Source: a virus. From it: a stretch of DNA of 42,788 nucleotides. The stretch's first letter is position 1. Each line of letters starts with the position of its first letter. The stretch spans positions 1 to 42,788 of IMG/VR virus record IMGVR_UViG_3300028836_000007; one strand, given 5' to 3'. The translations under genes and the position numbers were made by a program. Below are positions 12,424 to 20,674 of the stretch, in pieces. The notes below the pieces were generated by a model, which had not been told where the DNA came from, searched no databases, and was given only the letters and a program-made list of their open reading frames with translations.

Positions 12424-12801
12424 ATGAGTGAACTTAAACGCGACAAGATTAAATACATAAGAGACCGTGCAAAGTCTGCATATGTAAAGGATGAGGAATG
12501 TTACATCTGTGGTGGAGTAGAGTCTTTAGACTTCCATCACTTTTTAAGTGTAACGGAACTTCTTGATAAGTGGATTAAAGTAAAGAAACTAGTTATATTG
12601 ACTGCGGAAGATATGATGGAAATGAGGGATGAGTTTATTGAAGCACACCATAAAGAAATTTATGATGACACAATTACTCTTTGTCACAAACATCATTTAA
12701 AACTGCACTCCATATATGGTAAAAAACCTGCTTTAGTCACTGGCCCCAAGCAACAACGCTGGGTAGAAAAAAGAAGAGTAAAAGAATATGGGAATAATTA
12801 A
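12424..12801 (+). CDS. HNH endonuclease, packaging-associated
   Basis: 125 residues. The frame could start from a TTG at 12388, but that base is the end of the -10 box, so the ATG at 12424 is the realistic start. Zinc ligands appear as C26-x2-C29 (EECYICGG) and C87/H90 (LCHKHH); the HNH core is LDFHHF (H38, H39) with HHLKLH near the end. The HNH protein beside terL and portal is a known component of packaging machines in HK97/lambda-type cos phages, where it works with terminase to cut DNA. That implies cohesive-end packaging here. It overlaps the portal gene by 14 bases. Confidence 0.85.
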   Translation: MSELKRDKIKYIRDRAKSAYVKDEECYICGGVESLDFHHFLSVTELLDKWIKVKKLVILTAEDMMEMRDEFIEAHHKEIYDDTITLCHKHHLKLHSIYGKKPALVTGPKQQRWVEKRRVKEYGNN

Positions 12802-13966
12802 AAATTTGATTCAGAAATTGAATCCGGCGCAACCACAGATAGCAGCGCAGCAAGGTAGCCAAGGGCCCCTTTCACCTTCATTGCCTTATGAAAGAGCATA
12901 TGAAAGATTAGAAGTAGTTAATCGCGGTGTAAATATGATTGTTGACGCAGCATCGCAGATCAATATAGATGTAGGGGACAAAGAAGCATTTCCTGGAGTA
13001 GCAACTATTAGACATAAAAAGCTAGTAACTCTACTTAACAGGAATCCTAACCCGTATCAATCAGCAGATGCTTTTAAGAGAAACATCTTCTTAGATATGA
13101 TTATGGATGGTAATGCTTTTATGTATTATGATGGTGCAAGTTTATACCATCTACCTGCCGCAAATGTTACTATTACTCCCGATAAGAAAACATTTATCAA
13201 AGGGTATGATTATAACGGAACTAAATATAAACCTGATGAGATTATACATATTCAAGATAACTCATCAGATTCAATATATCGAGGTAAGTCAAGATTAAGC
13301 TCAGCTAAACGCTCAATCAACTTGTTATACGATATGAAAGATTTCCAGATGAACTTCTTCAAAAATGGAGCAGTTCCTGGCTTAGTACTAAAGACACCAA
13401 ATACTCTTAGTGCTAAAGTAAAAGACAGACTAATTAATTCTTGGGCCCAGAAGTACAACCCTAAGAGCGGAGGCAGAAGGCCTTTAGTTCTAGATGGCGG
13501 TATAGAGATCGATAGTATCTCTAATGTGGACTTCAAGAAATTAGACTTTGAGGATTCAGTAACAAACTTAGAAAATACTATTCTAAAAGTTATTGGAATC
13601 CCGCCAATTTTAATGGATGGTGGTAATAATGCAAACATTAGACCCAACCAGAAATTAATGTATCAAGAGACCGTTCTACCATTAGTTAGAAAACTGATTA
13701 GTAGTTTAGAGCGATATTTTGGTTATGACCTTGCAGCAGCACTAGAAGACCTCTCGCCCTTACAGGCAGAGTTAGACGAAAAAGCAAGATACTACAGCAC
13801 CTTAGTTAACGGCGGAGTACTTACTCCGAATGAAGCTAGAGTAGCATTAAGATTAGAAAAGATAGAAGGTCATGATGACATACGCATTCCAGCAAATATT
13901 GCTGGTAGCGCAAGCAACCCTTCTGAGGGCGGAAGACCTCAGGGAAACGAGGAAAATGATGAATAA
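12788..13966 (+). CDS. Portal protein (HK97 family)
   Basis: 392 residues, close to the usual HK97 portal length. AAGAAGAG precedes the ATG. Features of the family: the N-terminal SLPYERAYERLEVVNRGVNM, the MDGNAFMYYDG strand, PDEIIHIQDNSSDSIYRGKS, the stem region KNGAVPGLVLKTPNTLS, and the NANIRPNQKLMYQETVLPLV helix. It forms the dodecameric ring at the capsid vertex through which DNA passes. The C-terminal end is a disordered, Gly/Glu/Asn-rich tail. Overlap of 8 bases with the capsid gene. Confidence 0.93.
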   Translation: MGIIKNLIQKLNPAQPQIAAQQGSQGPLSPSLPYERAYERLEVVNRGVNMIVDAASQINIDVGDKEAFPGVATIRHKKLVTLLNRNPNPYQSADAFKRNIFLDMIMDGNAFMYYDGASLYHLPAANVTITPDKKTFIKGYDYNGTKYKPDEIIHIQDNSSDSIYRGKSRLSSAKRSINLLYDMKDFQMNFFKNGAVPGLVLKTPNTLSAKVKDRLINSWAQKYNPKSGGRRPLVLDGGIEIDSISNVDFKKLDFEDSVTNLENTILKVIGIPPILMDGGNNANIRPNQKLMYQETVLPLVRKLISSLERYFGYDLAAALEDLSPLQAELDEKARYYSTLVNGGVLTPNEARVALRLEKIEGHDDIRIPANIAGSASNPSEGGRPQGNEENDE

Positions 13967-15860
13967 AAAGTTTGAAATTAACTCATTGTTTGATGTGGTA
14001 GAGAAAGACTCTAAGTCTGATGTACTGACAATCAAAGGTTACGCAAATACTGTTTCCAAAGACCGAACTGGCGATGTAATCGTTAAGGAAGCTTGGGAAA
14101 AGGGTGGTATGGATGATTATCTAAAAAACCCTATTATCCTTGCTTTCCATGACTATTCACGCCCGGTAGGTACCACTGTTGATTACAATGTAACTGACAA
14201 GGGACTGGAAATTGTTGCAGAAATAAGTAAAGCTGCAGGTGAAGTGTATAACCTAATCAAAGATGGCGTTTTAAAAACATTTAGCGTTGGTTTTAGCATT
14301 AAAGATGCTGACTATGACAAAGAACAAGATACTTTCTTCATTAAGGACTTAAGTCTTTATGAGATAAGTGTTGTTTCTGTGCCCGCTAATCAAGATTCGA
14401 CTTTCTCTTTAGCTAAGTCTTTTACAGATGTAGATGAGTATAACTCATTTAAAGAAGCATTTGGAAAAGAAGTAGAAGAAGTAAAAGAAGATATAACAAA
14501 AGGTGAGAAGGAACCTTCTCAGGATAACATTCTTAAGGAAATTAATATGGATAAGAAAGAACTACAAGACATGATGTCTAAGTCTGCAACAGCAGCATTA
14601 GACTCATATAAGGCTGAAGTCGCTGAGAAGGCTGAGAAGTCTGCAGCTGCAGCCACACTTAAATCAATTGAAATGGGTAAAACCCAAGCAGAGAAAACTG
14701 CAGAGGCTTTAGAAGCTAAAATTAAAGCAGACGGAGATAACTACTCTAAAGCAATTTCTGAAATGTCAGATGAGCTTAAGTCTGCTAAAGACGAGATGGC
14801 TGCTATGCAGGCATCTAAGATGCAATTCTCAGAAGCTGGATCAGATGCTCCTTCTTCAGATGAGTTGAACTCTGCGTTCATCACTGCTAAGATCTTAGGT
14901 AAATCTATTGATCAAACAGAAATTGGTAAGCAATTAATCGAGAAAGCTACGCGTTTCTCTGATACTGATTGGGAAACTACTTGGAACTCTACAATTTTTG
15001 AAGGAATTCAAAACCGTGTTGTAGTTGAGCCACAGTTCCAATCAATTGCTATGAATGCACGAGTTATGAACTTCCCTTTCAATCCAGATACTGGTGCAGA
15101 TGCTACATGGGTAGCAGCTGGTGCATACAATGATGGTGATGCAGTTGGTACAGCATTTAACGATGCTTCTTCAGGTACTACACAAGCGCACGGCTTAACA
15201 GAGGTGTCTATGACAGCTCATAAGTTAGCTACTCGTGAGTACATTGGTTACGAAGAAGAAGAGGATGCATTAATCCCAGTTGCTGGTATCGTTCGTGATG
15301 CTATCATCCGTCGTATGGCTCGTACATCTGACGCTTCTATCTTAGGTACAGGTGTTGCAGCTCCATTTACAGAGCTTGAAGAGTTAGCGGGTGGTCATGC
15401 TGGTAATACAGTAACTACAGGTTCTGCTACAGACTTATGTTCTGTTGCTGAAATCTTAACTGCTCGTAAGAACATGGGTCAATGGGGTATGAATCCTGCA
15501 GACTTAGTTGTATTCTTATCTCAAGCAGCGTACTACGGTTTACTAGATGCAACTGAGGTTGTTACAGTAGATAAGTACGGTGATAATGCTACAATCAAAG
15601 CAGGTGAGTTAGGTAAACTATGGGGAATGTCTTTAGTTGTATCTGATGCTTTCGAAGCAACAGCTACAGGTAAGGCACAAGCAATTATTGTTAACCCTAA
15701 CAATTACTTGATTGGTAACTACCGCAACTTGACAGTTGAGACAGCTACAGATGTAGTTGCACAACAGAAGGCTATGGTTGCAACCCGTCGCTTTGGCTTT
15801 ATAGCTAAAGAGGCTGGAGCAGCTAATAAGGCTTCAATGGGCTTAATTAAGTTCGGCTAA
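13959..15860 (+). CDS. Fused prohead protease, scaffold and major capsid protein
   Basis: 633 residues. Of two adjacent ATGs, the second (13959) has the better distance to GAGGA at 13949. Residues 1-170 are an HK97-type (U35) prohead protease with H64 (LAFHDYSRP), S109 (KTFSVGFSI) and E135 (SLYEISVVSVPAN), a complete His-Ser-Glu set. Residues about 195-310 are charged coiled coil like the HK97 delta (scaffold) domain (SYKAEVAEKAEKSAAAATLK). Residues about 325-633 are the HK97-fold capsid (FEGIQNRVVVEPQFQSIAMN, GYEEEEDALIPVAGIVRDAI). The protease presumably cuts itself and the scaffold away. AAGGAA at 14535 before M197 (14547) could let ribosomes start there and make scaffold-capsid in excess. 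A strong terminator follows. Confidence 0.93.
   Translation: MNKKFEINSLFDVVEKDSKSDVLTIKGYANTVSKDRTGDVIVKEAWEKGGMDDYLKNPIILAFHDYSRPVGTTVDYNVTDKGLEIVAEISKAAGEVYNLIKDGVLKTFSVGFSIKDADYDKEQDTFFIKDLSLYEISVVSVPANQDSTFSLAKSFTDVDEYNSFKEAFGKEVEEVKEDITKGEKEPSQDNILKEINMDKKELQDMMSKSATAALDSYKAEVAEKAEKSAAAATLKSIEMGKTQAEKTAEALEAKIKADGDNYSKAISEMSDELKSAKDEMAAMQASKMQFSEAGSDAPSSDELNSAFITAKILGKSIDQTEIGKQLIEKATRFSDTDWETTWNSTIFEGIQNRVVVEPQFQSIAMNARVMNFPFNPDTGADATWVAAGAYNDGDAVGTAFNDASSGTTQAHGLTEVSMTAHKLATREYIGYEEEEDALIPVAGIVRDAIIRRMARTSDASILGTGVAAPFTELEELAGGHAGNTVTTGSATDLCSVAEILTARKNMGQWGMNPADLVVFLSQAAYYGLLDATEVVTVDKYGDNATIKAGELGKLWGMSLVVSDAFEATATGKAQAIIVNPNNYLIGNYRNLTVETATDVVAQQKAMVATRRFGFIAKEAGAANKASMGLIKFG
14547..15860 (+). 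CDS. Possible internal start: scaffold plus capsid without the protease
   Basis: The ATG at 14547 (in frame with the fusion, M197) is preceded by TTAAGGAA with a 6-base gap, as good as any start in this window. Its product (MDKKELQDMM onward, 437 residues) is exactly scaffold plus capsid. Many more capsid than protease copies are needed per particle, so a second start makes functional sense. Sequence alone cannot show it is used. Confidence 0.5.
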   Translation: MDKKELQDMMSKSATAALDSYKAEVAEKAEKSAAAATLKSIEMGKTQAEKTAEALEAKIKADGDNYSKAISEMSDELKSAKDEMAAMQASKMQFSEAGSDAPSSDELNSAFITAKILGKSIDQTEIGKQLIEKATRFSDTDWETTWNSTIFEGIQNRVVVEPQFQSIAMNARVMNFPFNPDTGADATWVAAGAYNDGDAVGTAFNDASSGTTQAHGLTEVSMTAHKLATREYIGYEEEEDALIPVAGIVRDAIIRRMARTSDASILGTGVAAPFTELEELAGGHAGNTVTTGSATDLCSVAEILTARKNMGQWGMNPADLVVFLSQAAYYGLLDATEVVTVDKYGDNATIKAGELGKLWGMSLVVSDAFEATATGKAQAIIVNPNNYLIGNYRNLTVETATDVVAQQKAMVATRRFGFIAKEAGAANKASMGLIKFG

Positions 15861-15874
15861 TAGTTGTTAATATA

Positions 15875-15906
15875 AAACTGGTTAGGGTAATGCCTAGCCG
15901 GTTTTT
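15875..15906 (+). terminator. Strong rho-independent terminator after capsid
   Basis: AAACTGGTTAGG (15875-15886) pairs with CCTAGCCGGTTT over 12 base pairs (three G-T pairs), loop GTAATG, then a T-run. Confidence 0.93.
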
Positions 15907-15928
15907 ATAAGTGAATTAAGGAATTGAG

Positions 15929-16945
15929 ATGGCAGATTTATATACAGTTAGTGAGTACAAAGCATACGCAGGTATTAGCAGTACTACTCGTGACGCAGAA
16001 ATAAACCTATTAAGATCTCAGATTAGTGCACTTATAAAAACCTACTGTGGGCGTAGTTTCATAGATAACTACAGCACAGCAAAGACAGAATACTTCGACA
16101 CTACCGGTGGCGAAACTTCTGTTTTCCCAACTGAACTACCTATCGTAGAAGTAGTACAGTTACTTGAGCGTAAAAACTCAAAGACGGATAAATCAACCGT
16201 CGAAAACAACCACGCAGATAGTAGCAACTACTATCTCTTAGAATCAGGTACTGCACAATGTACTATTTCTTCTAATACTACCGAAACGACTTGTATTAAT
16301 AATGACGCTTTTACAGGGTCAGGCTTAAATGATCTAACAATCACTGGATACAACGCAAATACGTCGTCAGGTGAAATTGGACGTAGCTATAAAGTACAAA
16401 TTGATGGTACAGGAACTCCGGACACGTTTAAATGGTCTCGTGATGGAGGGAATAACTGGAAAGAAACAGGCGTAGCAATAACAGGTTCTAGTCAAACTTT
16501 AGAGGGCGACATAGCTGTAACTTTTGCAGCCACTACTGGACATACGAGCGGAAATGCATGGGCATTTACGTCTGAGAGATGGACCGGTGAGTGCAGCAAT
16601 ACATCTTATACAACACAAGCAACTTGCGAGTCAGCAGCAGAATTTTGGACTGCAGACAGACAATATGAAATAGATGCTGAAGGACAAGAAATTACTAGAA
16701 ATATTAGTTTCCCTAAAGGTCTTAAAGCTGTAAAGCTTGTGTATAAAGGTGGCTACTCCTCTACTCCAACTGAATTGAAGCTAGCTTGCTACGATTTGAC
16801 TACTTACTATTTAAAGAAAGAGTCAACTCCCGCTAAGTCTATGCCAGGCTCGAATATTAAAAATATATCTCGTAGTCAGTCTTTACATTCAGAATTCCCC
16901 CCACACATAAAACGTATCTTGGAGCATTATAGGCATATTAGCTAA
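15929..16945 (+). CDS. Head-tail connector (gp6-like) with inserted Cys-flanked domain
   Basis: 338 residues. AAGGA-type ribosome site before the ATG. Residues 1-82 (LYTVSEYKAYAGISSTTRDA, ISALIKTYCGRSF, FPTELPIVEVVQLL) and about 245-338 (FPKGLKAVKLVYKGGYSSTP, ACYDLTTYYLKKES) match gp6/head-completion adaptors, which are normally about 100-190 residues. The middle is an insertion: Cys module C111-x10-C122, a beta domain with DTFKWSRDGGNNWKETGV, then Cys module C222-x10-C233 ending EFWT. The insert probably sits on the neck surface. The same Cys module recurs in the tail tip. It is TAATG-coupled to the next gene. Confidence 0.75.
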   Translation: MADLYTVSEYKAYAGISSTTRDAEINLLRSQISALIKTYCGRSFIDNYSTAKTEYFDTTGGETSVFPTELPIVEVVQLLERKNSKTDKSTVENNHADSSNYYLLESGTAQCTISSNTTETTCINNDAFTGSGLNDLTITGYNANTSSGEIGRSYKVQIDGTGTPDTFKWSRDGGNNWKETGVAITGSSQTLEGDIAVTFAATTGHTSGNAWAFTSERWTGECSNTSYTTQATCESAAEFWTADRQYEIDAEGQEITRNISFPKGLKAVKLVYKGGYSSTPTELKLACYDLTTYYLKKESTPAKSMPGSNIKNISRSQSLHSEFPPHIKRILEHYRHIS

Positions 16946-18129
16946 TGAGCTCTGCAAAATTATCAGCAGTTATTCAAAATAGAGTAATAGCTATATTAAA
17001 GAAAGACCTTAGGAAGGAGTTAAATACTCTTATGCCTGAGCTTGAAATAGACAAAAAGTATGTTACAAAATTACTAATGTCACAGTACAGGTTAAGTAAA
17101 TCTGACGCAGATAAAGCTTTTAACTTTATAATAGATGATATTTCCAATAGGAGTATTTTCGTACGTAAAACCGGAGTAGCAGGTAAACCTAACGTATTCT
17201 ACCCCGGTAAATCAAAAGCAAAGAATAAGTTTGCAGCAGTAAAAGATTGGAAGACTAGTATAAGTAATAAGTTAGAAAAAGAATTCGGAACGAAAGATTT
17301 TGGTTCTAAGTTTCATTTAGGGCATGGAGGGGGAGATACTTCAGCTATACCGGCAGTAGGGTATAGAGCCGTTAGAGCAGCTCAGTATTTGGCAGGAAGA
17401 GCAGGAGCTGAATCCGCTATAGCGGTACTAAGGTCTACTCCTTTGATTGAGGGTATTACAGTAGATGCCGTAGCTAAAACGTCTTTAACTAAGTCAGGGT
17501 CTTTTAAGAAAAAGTATACAGTTAGACTACATCTACAATCTGGAGATGAGAACCTAGATCAGGCTATAGTAGAAAAGCTAGCAAATAAGAACCTAATAGA
17601 CGAACTACAAAGAATAGCAATAGAAGAAGATACCAGCCCACCCGCAATAACGGTAGTAAACAAAGCTCTAGATAACGCTATAAGGAAGAAGAAGGGTAAA
17701 AATACTAAATCTACTTCAAAAGCTAACGTAATTTATAAAAACCCTAAAAAAGGTAGAAAAGGCGTAAAGCCTATTTTACCTAGACTTAGAGATCCTAAAG
17801 GTAGATTCACCTCAGCGGCAAGTATTCAACAACTTCTACAAGCTCAGATAACTGAACAAGTAAAAGATAATATGGGAGAAGGTGGTGCACTAGTAAATAG
17901 AACAGGACGATTTGCAGAATCGGTTACTATTACAAATGTTACGCAAACTAGACAAGGGTCATTAACTGCTTTTTATAATTATATGAAGTATCCTTATCAG
18001 ACTTTTGAAAGAGGATTCAAACAAGGGTCAACACGAAGAGACCCTAGATTATTAATTCATAAGTCTATTAGAGAAATAGCGCAAAAATTAGTTCATCGTA
18101 AACTAAATATTAAATCAAGGAGAGTATAA
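16945..18129 (+). CDS. Putative neck/head-tail joining protein
   Basis: 394 residues. Position between connector and tail terminator is where HK97 gp10-like neck proteins lie. N-terminal helices (residues 1-75), a basic Gly-rich middle (FHLGHGGGDTSAIP, YRAVRAAQYLAGRAGAESAI), a long Lys/Arg-rich stretch (KKKGKNTKSTSKANVIYKNP, PKKGRKGVKPILPRLRDPKG), and a C-terminal domain LVNRTGRFAESVTITNVTQT...YNYMKYPYQTFERG that looks like the gp10-type joint domain. It is much larger than gp10 (about 110-150), so the N-terminal half is extra. TAATG coupling on both sides. Confidence 0.5.
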   Translation: MSSAKLSAVIQNRVIAILKKDLRKELNTLMPELEIDKKYVTKLLMSQYRLSKSDADKAFNFIIDDISNRSIFVRKTGVAGKPNVFYPGKSKAKNKFAAVKDWKTSISNKLEKEFGTKDFGSKFHLGHGGGDTSAIPAVGYRAVRAAQYLAGRAGAESAIAVLRSTPLIEGITVDAVAKTSLTKSGSFKKKYTVRLHLQSGDENLDQAIVEKLANKNLIDELQRIAIEEDTSPPAITVVNKALDNAIRKKKGKNTKSTSKANVIYKNPKKGRKGVKPILPRLRDPKGRFTSAASIQQLLQAQITEQVKDNMGEGGALVNRTGRFAESVTITNVTQTRQGSLTAFYNYMKYPYQTFERGFKQGSTRRDPRLLIHKSIREIAQKLVHRKLNIKSRRV

Positions 18130-18563
18130 TGGCAGGTAAAGCACGTTCAGCAATAGTGAATGCACTTATTACTAAGTTAAAGCTTATTGACGGCTCTGGC
18201 CTTATGAATGTTGATTTAGCTAATAATGTTACTAATAAACTTATTTTTTGGGATGAAGTCAATGATTTCCCCTACGTTTCAGTAGTAGCAGGAAACGAAG
18301 TACGAGAATACTTACCCGGCGGATTCAAGTGGGGTATGCTAGGATTAAACATACGAATGTATGTATATGGCGAAGAGCCATTAGATGAACTTGAAAAGGT
18401 TCTATACGATATTGAAACCCAGATCGATGCTAATAATGTATTAACATACGATACTGGTAAACAGACTGAGCAGATGACGATACTAAGTATCGCAACTGAT
18501 GAAGGATTACTTGCACCCTATGGTGTAGGTGAGATTACCTTAGAAGTAAGGTATCAAATATAG
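18129..18563 (+). CDS. Tail terminator protein (gpU-like)
   Basis: 144 residues, AGGAG before the ATG. Alpha/beta pattern of the gpU/tail-terminator family: N-terminal helix (ARSAIVNALITKLKLIDG), strands DFPYVSVVAGNEVREYLPGG and GLNIRMYVYGEE, a helix DELEKVLYDIETQID and a final strand GVGEITLEVRYQI. Located just before the tube protein, as in lambda-like phages. It caps the growing tail and joins it to the head. The 68 bases to the next gene hold no promoter or gene that I can see. Confidence 0.75.
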   Translation: MAGKARSAIVNALITKLKLIDGSGLMNVDLANNVTNKLIFWDEVNDFPYVSVVAGNEVREYLPGGFKWGMLGLNIRMYVYGEEPLDELEKVLYDIETQIDANNVLTYDTGKQTEQMTILSIATDEGLLAPYGVGEITLEVRYQI

Positions 18564-18631
18564 TCTACAACGGTAAATAGACAATAGTCGAATAACCCGT
18601 TAATGACAAGTTAAAATACAGGAGAGCTAAA

Positions 18632-19762
18632 ATGGCTTTATCTTTAAGCAGAAATGCAACGTTCTATGCGTCATACGTGGCAGCAGGAACATCAACTTGG
18701 GACGGTACAGGTACTAACCCATCAGACGCGGATACTTTCGAGATTCCAATTCTAGACGGATTTTCATTCTCACAGGCAACTGGTACACAGAATGTAACTC
18801 TAAGCGAAGCAGGTTCAACACCTAAACGTGGTCAAAAGATTTTTAACACATCTTTAGAGCCAGTTGATTGGAGTTTTACTACTTACATGCGCCCTTTCAC
18901 AGATAGTGCAGATTCAAACAAGCATTCAGCAACAGAGAAGTTACTTTGGAATGCTATGGTATCTAATACTCAGACTAATAACGCCTCTACTGGTGGTATT
19001 GCGTGTGATACAACAGATATGACTATTGATTTTGAAGACTCAGAGCACAGTCAGTTAATTAAGTTTACTGGTTGGTTCGCTTTTTCTGATTCAACATTAA
19101 CATACGAGTTAGCTAAGATGTGTGTTACTTCAGCTTCGGTTGATTTCGACATTGATGGTATTGCACAGATTACTTGGACTGGCTATGCAGCTTCAGTTGA
19201 ACAAGTAGACGCTAACTATCCGAATCAGTCAGGACATGCTACAGACGGATTTGTACCTGCTAATACAGATGCAGACTTCATTCTTAACAGACTTAGTACT
19301 GTTACTTTGACTTCATCTATTTCTGGTGGTTCAAAAGTCTATACATTCCCACTAACTGGCGGTAATGTTACTATTGATAATGGTATTACTTATGTTACAG
19401 CAGAAGAGTTAGGTAAGATTAATACTCCAATTGATCACCAGACAGGTACTAGAGCTATATCAGGTAACTTCACATGTTACTTAGATTCAGCAGCTCTTAG
19501 CTCGAAGGTCATGTACGATGATATCTTAGCAGATATAACTAGTGCCGCACCAGACGTAACAAACTCTTTCAACATTGATCTTAAGATTGGTGGTGCAAGT
19601 GCTCCATTTGTACAGTTCAGTATTCCTACAGCTCACTTAGAGTTGCCGTCTATTGATACTGCAGATGTTATGGGTGTTACAGTTAACTTCACTGCTCTGG
19701 AAACAGACTTCGGTGGAGAAGACGAAATGACAGTTAACTATAAAGGACTAACTAGTACTTAA
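18632..19762 (+). CDS. Major tail tube protein
   Basis: 376 residues with CAGGAGAG before the ATG. Beta-rich with Thr/Ser/Asp, starting LSLSRNATFYASYVAAGTST and including QNVTLSEAGSTPKRGQK and EPVDWSFTTYMRPF, typical of tube subunits. The second half (GNVTIDNGITYVTAEELGKI, TGTRAISGNFTCYLD) is a second beta domain, making it longer than lambda gpV (246). Position after the terminator gene and before the frameshifting chaperones is diagnostic. It polymerises into the tube around the tape measure. A hairpin terminator follows, consistent with a high-level transcript. Confidence 0.85.
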   Translation: MALSLSRNATFYASYVAAGTSTWDGTGTNPSDADTFEIPILDGFSFSQATGTQNVTLSEAGSTPKRGQKIFNTSLEPVDWSFTTYMRPFTDSADSNKHSATEKLLWNAMVSNTQTNNASTGGIACDTTDMTIDFEDSEHSQLIKFTGWFAFSDSTLTYELAKMCVTSASVDFDIDGIAQITWTGYAASVEQVDANYPNQSGHATDGFVPANTDADFILNRLSTVTLTSSISGGSKVYTFPLTGGNVTIDNGITYVTAEELGKINTPIDHQTGTRAISGNFTCYLDSAALSSKVMYDDILADITSAAPDVTNSFNIDLKIGGASAPFVQFSIPTAHLELPSIDTADVMGVTVNFTALETDFGGEDEMTVNYKGLTST

Positions 19763-19776
19763 TATTTAATGTCTTT

Positions 19777-19807
19777 AATGGTGTGCTTCGGTGCACCATT
19801 ATTTTTT
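19777..19807 (+). terminator. Rho-independent terminator with TTCG loop
   Basis: AATGGTGTGC-TTCG-GTGCACCATT, 10 pairs with a stable TTCG tetraloop, then ATTTTTT. Confidence 0.95.
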
Positions 19808-19832
19808 ATTTTAAAACACAGGATATACAAAA

Positions 19833-20279
19833 ATGACAACAGCAACAACAACAGCAACACCAAGTATTCAGAGTTTATCTGACTTACTTACTTCAAGTAA
19901 AACAGCGACAGTCGATTTTCCGGGTTACCCAGATTTCGAAGTACAACTTACTTATTTAGCACGAGATGAAATGCTAAAGCTACGTAAAAAGGCAGTTACT
20001 ACAAAGATTAATCGTAGAACTAGACAGCCAGAAGAAGAATTAAATGAGGAAGTATTCCTTAAAGAGTACATCAAAGCCGTAATTAAAGGCTGGAAAGGTT
20101 TAAAAATGACTTATCTAGTACAACTTATTCCGGTAGATGAGGATAAAATTGCAGATATGAATGCAGAACTTCCTTTTAGTACTGAGAACGCAGAAATACT
20201 AATGCAAAACTCAGGAGACTTTGATTCTTGGCTCACCGAAACAGTAGGTGACCTTGCAAATTTTACGAAGAGCAAATAG
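19833..20279 (+). CDS. Tail assembly chaperone, short form (gpG-like)
   Basis: 148 residues. The N-terminus is Thr/Ala-rich (MTTATTTATPSIQSLSDL), the body is alpha/beta (FPGYPDFEVQLTYLARDEML, KEYIKAVIKGWKGL) as in gpG-type chaperones. It lies between tube and tape measure, the invariant place of these proteins, which coat the tape measure during tail assembly. Near its end the heptamer A AAT TTT (20258-20264) allows a -1 shift into the T domain. The unshifted protein ends TKSK. No strong ribosome site; ACAGGA is 10 bases upstream. Confidence 0.85.
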   Translation: MTTATTTATPSIQSLSDLLTSSKTATVDFPGYPDFEVQLTYLARDEMLKLRKKAVTTKINRRTRQPEEELNEEVFLKEYIKAVIKGWKGLKMTYLVQLIPVDEDKIADMNAELPFSTENAEILMQNSGDFDSWLTETVGDLANFTKSK

Positions 20280-20659
20280 TCTATTGGACTAAACAAATAG
20301 ATAATCATTTTACAGGCGTTGGCGAGAGTTTCGATAAACAAAAACGCGTAGATATGATGATCCAAATGGAAGAGAACGGGATGGAAGTGGATTGGTCCGC
20401 TTTAGATGAGGATGAAGTAGTTTTTCCTTATGAAATCCAAGAGGCCTTTCAAGTTTGGAACTATTTGCCAGATCAGTGGGACGGTATGAGTGGTACATAT
20501 TTCGGTAAACAAATTGCCGGAATAAAAGATGTTATGGAGTTACTTGAAGTAAGTAACAAGAAAGAAATATTCAAGCTGGTAAAGATTATTGATACAAAGT
20601 ATTCAAAACATGTCAATAAGAAGCAAAAGGAACAGCAAACGGGGCCTAAAAAGGCCTAG
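19833..20659 (+). CDS. Tail assembly chaperone, -1 frameshift form (gpGT-like)
   Basis: A -1 slip on A AAT TTT at 20258-20264 joins 19833-20264 with 20264-20659, total 275 residues. The -1 frame is open from 20252 and lacks a start codon before 20354. The T part reads YEEQIVYWTKQIDNHFTG, MEENGMEVDWSALDEDEV, then a helical C-terminus (KDVMELLEVSNKKEIFKLVK) and a basic tail. This matches the gpG/gpGT arrangement of lambda-like phages. A free start at 20354 is possible but has no ribosome-binding site, so I take the downstream part as the T domain. Confidence 0.88.
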
Positions 20660-20674
20660 TGAGAGAATAATAAA

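Noticed and set aside
13872-13958. Upstream start for the protease-capsid fusion
   Set aside because: It would run inside the portal gene without a ribosome-binding site, and the added residues do not resemble a protease start.
20354-20659. Independent gene after the tail chaperone
   Set aside because: No ribosome-binding site, and the frame connects upstream to an in-phase A AAT TTT slippery site; it is best read as the T domain.
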